Shown here: one piece after another, positions 52,156 through 56,962 of the stretch
How the letters are laid out: each line of letters starts with the position of its first letter
Position numbering within the stretch: the stretch's first letter is position 1
Origin: CAVYPR01 sp052145775
Lineage (GTDB): Bacteria > Actinomycetota > Acidimicrobiia > Acidimicrobiales > RAAP-2
Length of the DNA: 56,962 nucleotides
Direction: 5' to 3'
Assembly (NCBI GenBank): GCA_052145775.1
Contig: JBKQNY010000136.1
Location: 1 to 56,962, forward strand
Notes under the pieces: generated by a model
Databases searched by the model: none
The model's input: only the letters and a program-made list of their open reading frames with translations
Told to the model about the DNA's origin: nothing
Position numbers and translations under genes: made by a program

Positions 52156-53529
52156 TCAGGAGTCCGGTAGTCCCCCGCTTCCCACTGCCACGACGGACGC
52201 GCGGTCCTGCTTCAGCTGGCCGGAATTGGCGTCAAACTCGAAGAGCTCGCCGTAGCGGCCCCAATCGATGGCGATGTCCAGCTGTTCCTGGGCCTCCTCC
52301 TCGGTGTAGCCGCGACGGAGCAGGTTCAAGAAGAACCCTGCACCGAGGGTTCCGTCATTGGTGGCATCGAGGCTTTTGCAGATCGCCCGGACCAAGGGCG
52401 CATTGGACTTTGCCTGCCTGGCAAAGATCGCCTTCGAGGTGTCGATGTCAGCATCGACGAAGCTACGGCCGTCGGCGGTGAGCTCGATATCGGCACCGTC
52501 CACCTTGGCCAGACCGAGCAGATCCGCGGCGTCGACCAGGGGCAGGAGGTCCTCGACGTCGAACGACAGGCGCTTGGCCAGCATCGGGAGGTCGTCGCGA
52601 CCGCCGACGGCAGCCAGGATCTCGAGCAGGCCGGCCATACCGCCGACGGTGGCCGCGGGAATCGGCATCTCCGTCGGCGAGGCGTCGGCTCGCGTCGCCT
52701 CGTTCCACACGTGGGACGGGACCCTCTGGTCGCCGGCAGTCATGATGCTGTAGATCCGATCGACGAGCGCCTGGCACGCCTCGTCGTGGTGGTGTCGTGG
52801 GCGTGGCAGGCCACACTCGATTTCGGTCCGGATGCGGCCCGGGTTGGTCCCCAACACAAAGATCCGGTCGGCCAGGAACACCGCTTCGTCAATGTTGTGG
52901 GTGACGATCAACATGGACCGGGTGGGAAAGTCCGGTTCCTGCCACAGCCTCAGGAGTTCGCTGCGCAGATTCTCGGCGGTGAGTACATCGAGGGCGGAGA
53001 AGGGCTCGTCCATCAAGAGAGCGTCCGGCTCGACCACGAGTGCCCGGGCGAACCCGACCCGCTGGCGCATCCCCCCGGAAAGCTCCTTGGGGTAGGCCGA
53101 CTCAAAGCCGTCGAGGCCGATGCGGTCGATGGCCTGCAGGGCGCGCCTGCGCCTTTCTTCGTGGGACACACCTTTTGCCTCGAGGCCGATCTCGACGTTC
53201 TGGAGCACCGTCAACCACGGCAGGAGGGCAAAGCTCTGGAAGACCATCGACACGCCCGGGTTGGCCCCGGTGACCGGGGACCCCCGGTAGGTGATCTCGC
53301 CGGAGGTCGGTGCGATCAGGCCGGCGATGCACCGGAGCAACGTGCTCTTCCCGCTGCCGGACTTGCCCAGCAGCGCGACGATCTCGCCTCGGCGGAGCTC
53401 GAGGTTGATGTTGTCGAGCACGGGAAGCGGGCTGCCGTCCGGAGAGCTGAACGACTTGGACACGCCCGACACGGCGAGAATCGTGCCGCCGGGCTCGACC
53501 TCGGGGAGCGTCGCATTGAGTTGGGCCAT
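52156..53529 (-). CDS. NitT/TauT-type ABC ATP-binding protein with AAA-associated C-terminal domain
   Basis: 457 aa. ATPase domain in residues 15-260: Walker A LGKSGSGKST, signature LSGGMRQRVGFARAL, Walker B ALLMDEPFSALD, VTHNIDEA. The rest is an extra domain of about 150 residues (AAA-associated, winged-helix-like), ending LFEFDANSGQLKQDRAS, seen in anion-transport ATPases and thought to be regulatory. The nitrate/sulfonate/taurine group is indicated by MVFQSFALLPWLTV. Partner of the permease gene 30 bases upstream. Confidence 0.9.
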   Translation of the reverse strand: MAQLNATLPEVEPGGTILAVSGVSKSFSSPDGSPLPVLDNINLELRRGEIVALLGKSGSGKSTLLRCIAGLIAPTSGEITYRGSPVTGANPGVSMVFQSFALLPWLTVLQNVEIGLEAKGVSHEERRRRALQAIDRIGLDGFESAYPKELSGGMRQRVGFARALVVEPDALLMDEPFSALDVLTAENLRSELLRLWQEPDFPTRSMLIVTHNIDEAVFLADRIFVLGTNPGRIRTEIECGLPRPRHHHDEACQALVDRIYSIMTAGDQRVPSHVWNEATRADASPTEMPIPAATVGGMAGLLEILAAVGGRDDLPMLAKRLSFDVEDLLPLVDAADLLGLAKVDGADIELTADGRSFVDADIDTSKAIFARQAKSNAPLVRAICKSLDATNDGTLGAGFFLNLLRRGYTEEEAQEQLDIAIDWGRYGELFEFDANSGQLKQDRASVVAVGSGGLPDS

Positions 53530-53559
53530 GAGCGTCGTCAGTTCGTCGATGGAAGCGAG

Positions 53560-55296
53560 TTAGAGCGAGAAGTGGGACTCGGCCATTCGGTAGAGGCGCC
53601 GCCAGAAGAGCCGGTTGACCAGCACGACGAACAGGCTCATCACGATGACGCCGACCAGCACCTTACCGAAGTGGCTGGGGGCGGCCGAGGCCGACGCATG
53701 GGTGATGTAGGCGCCGAGGCCACGGGCTGTGAGATGGTGCGACCCCCAGATCACCACCTCGGCCACGATCGCGGCGTTCCAGGCGCCTCCGGCCGCGGTG
53801 ATCCCTCCGGTGACGTAGGCAGGGAAGATGGCCGGGAGGATCAGTGTCCTCCACCGCTGCCGCCGGTTGAGCCCGAAAGAGGTGGACATCTCCCGAAGGT
53901 CGTTGGGGATGCCGATGGCCCCGGCAATGGCGTTGAACAGGATGTACCACTGGGCTCCGATGGCCATGAGCACGACGGCACCGATGTCGAGCGACAGGTG
54001 GATGGCGATGAAGGCGATGACGAAGAACGGGAACAGCAGGTTGGACGGGAAGCTGGCCAGTATCTGGACGACCGGCTGGGCGAAGCGGGTGAGCCGGGGA
54101 TTCATCCCGATCACCACACCGACCGGGACCCAGATGACCGTCGAGACCACCACGACCACCGCCACCCTGACGAAGGTGATGGCCCCCAGCCCGATGGCCT
54201 CGGGAAACACCCCGAATCCGACCACACGGCGGATGTACACCAACCCGACGCCGGCTCCGACCAGGATCAGCGTTCCGATGACCACCCAGAACACGATGTC
54301 CCCCGTCTGCTGGCGGCGGCGGTCGGGCGCCAGAGGATGCTCGGCGAGACCGAACGGGCGGGTGATCCGGTCGAGCAGCCGGCCTATCGGGCGCGTGAGG
54401 ATGGTCAGGTAGTGGCTCATGTGCGAGCGACGGAGGAGGTTGAGCACGATGCTCTTGGGTTTGTCGACCGCCTCGGACTCTTCCATCCGGAATTTCTCCG
54501 CCCAGGCAACCAACGGTCGGAAGAACACGAAGTTCACGCCGACTACCAAGACGATCATCACCGCAACGGCGATCCCCACCTTGCTGAGTGATCCTTCGGC
54601 GATCGCCACGCCGATATAGCTCCCCATCCCGGGCAAGACGTATTCGTGCCCGCTCACCGTGATGGCTTCAGCGGCGGTCAGGAAGAACCAGCCCCCTCCC
54701 ATCGACATCATGGCGTTCCACACCAAGCCGATCATTGAGCTCGGTACGTCAAGCTTCCAGAACCGCTGCCACTTGGTCAGGCGGTACATGCGGGCTGCCT
54801 GGTCGAGATCGGTGGGCTGGGTGATGAGCGAGTGGTAGAAGCTGAAGGTCATGTTCCAGGCCTGTGAGGTGAAGACGGCGAAGATGCACGCCGCTTCGAG
54901 TCCGACCACGCTGCCGAAGAGATGGAAGAAGAAGACGGTGGTGAAGGTGAGGAAGCCCAGAATGGGCACCGACTGGAGAATGTCCAGCGTCGGGATGAGG
55001 ATCATCTCGGCCCTTCGGAGGCGGGCCGCCGCGGTGGCGTAGACGAAGGTAAACAACGTCGACAACCCGAGGGCGATGAACATCCGCAGCAGCGAGCAAG
55101 CAGCGTAGTAGGGAATGTGACTGACGCCGGTGGGCAATGCCGTCGAGGTCCCCGGAGTGATGTTGACGCTCAGCGACTCGCTGAGCCGGGCGATCACGTA
55201 GAAGAAAGCGACGACCGCCAACCCGATCAACAGGTCGATCGGGCTCACCCGTCGGCGGATCGATATACGACCCGAATAGGTTCGGCGTGTGCTCAC
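53560..55296 (-). CDS. ABC permease with two fused BPD domains
   Basis: 578 aa. Two complete binding-protein-dependent permease domains in tandem: residues 60-270 (with the EAA-like loop QAARMYRLTKWQRFWKLDVPS) and 340-575 (EAA-like loop EMSTSFGLNRRQRWRTLILPA). A homodimer is thus replaced by one chain, as expected with two different halves. GTG 55296 has GGAGA upstream. No matching NitT/TauT substrate-binding protein gene lies beside it. Substrate unknown; probably a small anion. Confidence 0.9.
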   Translation of the reverse strand: MSTRRTYSGRISIRRRVSPIDLLIGLAVVAFFYVIARLSESLSVNITPGTSTALPTGVSHIPYYAACSLLRMFIALGLSTLFTFVYATAAARLRRAEMILIPTLDILQSVPILGFLTFTTVFFFHLFGSVVGLEAACIFAVFTSQAWNMTFSFYHSLITQPTDLDQAARMYRLTKWQRFWKLDVPSSMIGLVWNAMMSMGGGWFFLTAAEAITVSGHEYVLPGMGSYIGVAIAEGSLSKVGIAVAVMIVLVVGVNFVFFRPLVAWAEKFRMEESEAVDKPKSIVLNLLRRSHMSHYLTILTRPIGRLLDRITRPFGLAEHPLAPDRRRQQTGDIVFWVVIGTLILVGAGVGLVYIRRVVGFGVFPEAIGLGAITFVRVAVVVVVSTVIWVPVGVVIGMNPRLTRFAQPVVQILASFPSNLLFPFFVIAFIAIHLSLDIGAVVLMAIGAQWYILFNAIAGAIGIPNDLREMSTSFGLNRRQRWRTLILPAIFPAYVTGGITAAGGAWNAAIVAEVVIWGSHHLTARGLGAYITHASASAAPSHFGKVLVGVIVMSLFVVLVNRLFWRRLYRMAESHFSL

Positions 55297-55477
55297 GGGA
55301 ATTTCTCCAAGCGGCGGCCTCGACGAAGAGAGCCTGGCATACGGGACCCTCAGCAGTCCCCCTGGCGATCTCGAGGTCGCAGTTGGCCCTCGGCATCAGC
55401 TCATGTAGCTGAGGTTCGGTGCGAACGACGTTCCCTCGCCCTCTAGCATGATTCTTCGGAAAAGAAGGTGCTTTTCG

Positions 55478-55810
55478 TTAGCCCTTGAAGACGTAGGTGG
55501 GATCCAGGTCAACCTCACGAAGGGCTGCTTGCATCGAGCCCGGCCCAATCCTCGAGTACTTGTGCCACTTGAAGTTGCGGTCCAGCCAGTAGAGGGTCCA
55601 GTTACCGTTCGAGGGGCTCCAGCGGAGACGAGCGAAGTCCTCCCGCATCCATTCCTCCGAGCGCCCGTCCCACGGGGCGCGGTGTTCGAAGAGCGTGACG
55701 GTGTTGTTGTCCAGCTCGAACTCGATGCGCAACTGGTCGGTGTGACCGAGGCGGTTTTCGGTGTCGCAGTACCGACGGACCCGCTCGACGTCAGTTTCGG
55801 GAGCAGGCAC
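55478..55810 (-). CDS. DUF3024 family protein
   Basis: 110-aa cytoplasmic protein. Helix VERVRRYCDTENRL, then beta strands with FELDNNTVTLFEHRAPWDG, WMREDFARLRW and the closing NWTLYWLDRNFKWHKY, the signature of the DUF3024 family of unknown function. GTG 55810 gives the usual family length; a TTG at 55849 would add 13 residues. Divergent from the substrate-binding protein gene. Confidence 0.8.
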   Translation of the reverse strand: MPAPETDVERVRRYCDTENRLGHTDQLRIEFELDNNTVTLFEHRAPWDGRSEEWMREDFARLRWSPSNGNWTLYWLDRNFKWHKYSRIGPGSMQAALREVDLDPTYVFKG

Positions 55811-55918
55811 GTCGCCAGGATAAATGACTCCTGGGAAGCGGGCACGCAATGAGGTACGGGAGGCCCTTCACAAATGGGTGGCCGGGTGCTACGCCAGTCG
55901 GTGAGACAGGGAGGCACG

Positions 55919-56962
55919 ATGTCAATACCAGGCGGCCGAAGTGTCCTTTTGACCGTGATCTCGGCAGTGGCGGTGTTCTCGATGGCCGTCGGCTCAATGA
56001 CCGTCGCCGCCGGAGCGACCACCAAGGGCCCGTCCTCCCCGACCTCGTCGCTTCAGTGCGCGCCCGGGCTTGGCACAGGCGCCCCTGGGGTGACGTCCAA
56101 GCAGATCAATGTGGCCGCCGTCTCCACCCTCACCGGGCCACTCTCGGCTGACTTCGCGGCGCTCGTGCCCGGCGCAGAGGCCTACTTCGACACAGTCGAC
56201 GCCCACGGCGGTGTCAACGGACGCAAGATCGTGCTGGCTCACAGCCTGAACGACGTCGGTACAGGGACCCGCTTCGAGAGCGAGACGCACGTCGCCATCG
56301 ACCAGGACGACGCCTTCGCCGTCCTCGTCTCCTCTTACTGGTTCACCCCGACGTACTTCGCCTCGACCTGCACGCCGACCTACGGGTTCAACGTGACCGG
56401 CGACTGGACAACGTCGCCGAACCTCTACGCCGCCGGAGGATCGGTGGAGAACTACGCGTCGACCGCCCCCTCGATCGCCTACCTGGCGAAGACGCTCAAG
56501 GTGAAGTCCCTGGCTGCCCTCGCCTACGGGGTCTCGAGTTCCTCGGACGCCTGCAAGGCCGACGTGACAGCCCTCAAGAAGGCCGGGTTCACGATCAGCT
56601 ACACCGACCTCGAGCTCACACCGCTCAACCCCAATCTCGTGCCCGACGTGCAGCGCATCCGAGATTCGGGATCCGGCCTGATCCTGAGTTGCCTGACAGT
56701 GAACGGCAACATCGCCCTTTCGCGGGACATCAAGCTGTACGGACTGCACGTGAAGCAGCTCTGGCAGACAGTCGTCAGCCAGTCGGTTGTCAACAAGGAC
56801 TCCAAGCTCATCCAGGGCGTGTATTTCAGGGTCACCAACGTGCCCCTGCAGGCGAACGTGAAGTTCCCCGGGACCTATCCCGGGCTGACGGCGTACCTGT
56901 CGGCCATGAAGCGGTACGAGCCTTCCTACCTCGGCGACAACACGGCCCTACAGGGTTGGGAG
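55919..56962 (+). CDS. Branched-chain-type substrate-binding protein, N-terminal part (runs off window)
   Basis: 348 codons open to the edge. Signal peptide (VLLTVISAVAVFSMAVGS), then a Cys-containing start and the type 1 periplasmic-binding fold (Peripla_BP_6): INVAAVSTLTGPLSADFAAL, GAEAYFDTVDAHGGVNGRKI, and later KSLAALAYGVSSSSDACKAD. Strong ribosome site GGGAGG before ATG 55919. Most such proteins feed LIV-type importers. It is unlikely to serve the fused NitT/TauT permease next door, which belongs to another class. Confidence 0.88.
   Translation, partial: MSIPGGRSVLLTVISAVAVFSMAVGSMTVAAGATTKGPSSPTSSLQCAPGLGTGAPGVTSKQINVAAVSTLTGPLSADFAALVPGAEAYFDTVDAHGGVNGRKIVLAHSLNDVGTGTRFESETHVAIDQDDAFAVLVSSYWFTPTYFASTCTPTYGFNVTGDWTTSPNLYAAGGSVENYASTAPSIAYLAKTLKVKSLAALAYGVSSSSDACKADVTALKKAGFTISYTDLELTPLNPNLVPDVQRIRDSGSGLILSCLTVNGNIALSRDIKLYGLHVKQLWQTVVSQSVVNKDSKLIQGVYFRVTNVPLQANVKFPGTYPGLTAYLSAMKRYEPSYLGDNTALQGWE

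Noticed and set aside
52711..54591. 626-codon plus-strand frame with acidic, His-rich content opposite the ABC genes
   Set aside because: Antisense shadow; the minus strand has full ATPase and permease motifs.

Overview
The window is about 57 kb of very GC-rich DNA. Start codons are often GTG, and many neighbouring genes overlap at GTGA, ATGA or TGATG junctions. Together with DUF1707/PspC envelope-stress genes, a PspC-fused sensor kinase and Thr/Ser-rich secreted proteins, this points to an actinobacterium, perhaps of the Acidimicrobiia type. That placement is an inference from style and gene content. No rRNA, tRNA or CRISPR array was seen.

Left part (1-13.5 kb): an MMPL-family transporter (cut by the window edge) and a sugar-nucleotide epimerase with an inserted Cys-rich loop face a glycosyltransferase / DUF2064 / methyltransferase operon. 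Next come a GT-C-type membrane glycosyltransferase, a small membrane protein, and a fusion of a membrane cytochrome-b-like domain to a molybdopterin oxidoreductase domain with an internal Tat-like motif. A molybdenum cofactor set follows (Mog/MoaB, MoaD, MoaA, MoeA, MoaE) and plausibly supplies the oxidoreductase. An OmpR-type two-component system closes the region.

Middle-left part (13.5-26.4 kb): accessory genes (alpha/beta hydrolase, unknown protein, HAD phosphatase, GIY-YIG protein), then a sugar-acid catabolic region. This has an HpcH/HpaI aldolase coupled to a D-2-hydroxyacid dehydrogenase, and a tight operon of a split UxaA-type dehydratase, an aldo/keto reductase and a zinc alcohol dehydrogenase, converging on a GH1 beta-glycosidase. 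An imperfect inverted repeat resembling IS ends lies at 20.6 kb.

Centre (26.6-39.1 kb): a three-gene envelope module (phospholipase-D-like lipoprotein, permuted papain-like YiiX-type protein, small membrane protein) occurs twice as a direct repeat about 9.3 kb apart. Between the copies lie a DUF1707/PspC pair, a divergent PspC-histidine kinase with its LuxR-type regulator, and a SWIM-SNF2 helicase. In the right copy the phospholipase gene is frameshifted and a MazEF toxin-antitoxin pair follows. At 32.1 kb is a decayed fragment of the same antitoxin, so the repeated unit once probably included mazE.

Right part (39.2-57 kb): a 993-aa secreted protein with Ig-like repeats, an IS transposase relic, and a five-gene MacAB-like efflux operon with two membrane-fusion proteins, one with a very large Ser/Thr-rich insert, around a secreted DUF5666-like protein. 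Then come a secreted nucleoside hydrolase, an MFS exporter, a NitT/TauT-type ABC transporter with two permease domains fused in one chain, a DUF3024 protein, and the start of a branched-chain-type substrate-binding protein that runs off the window.
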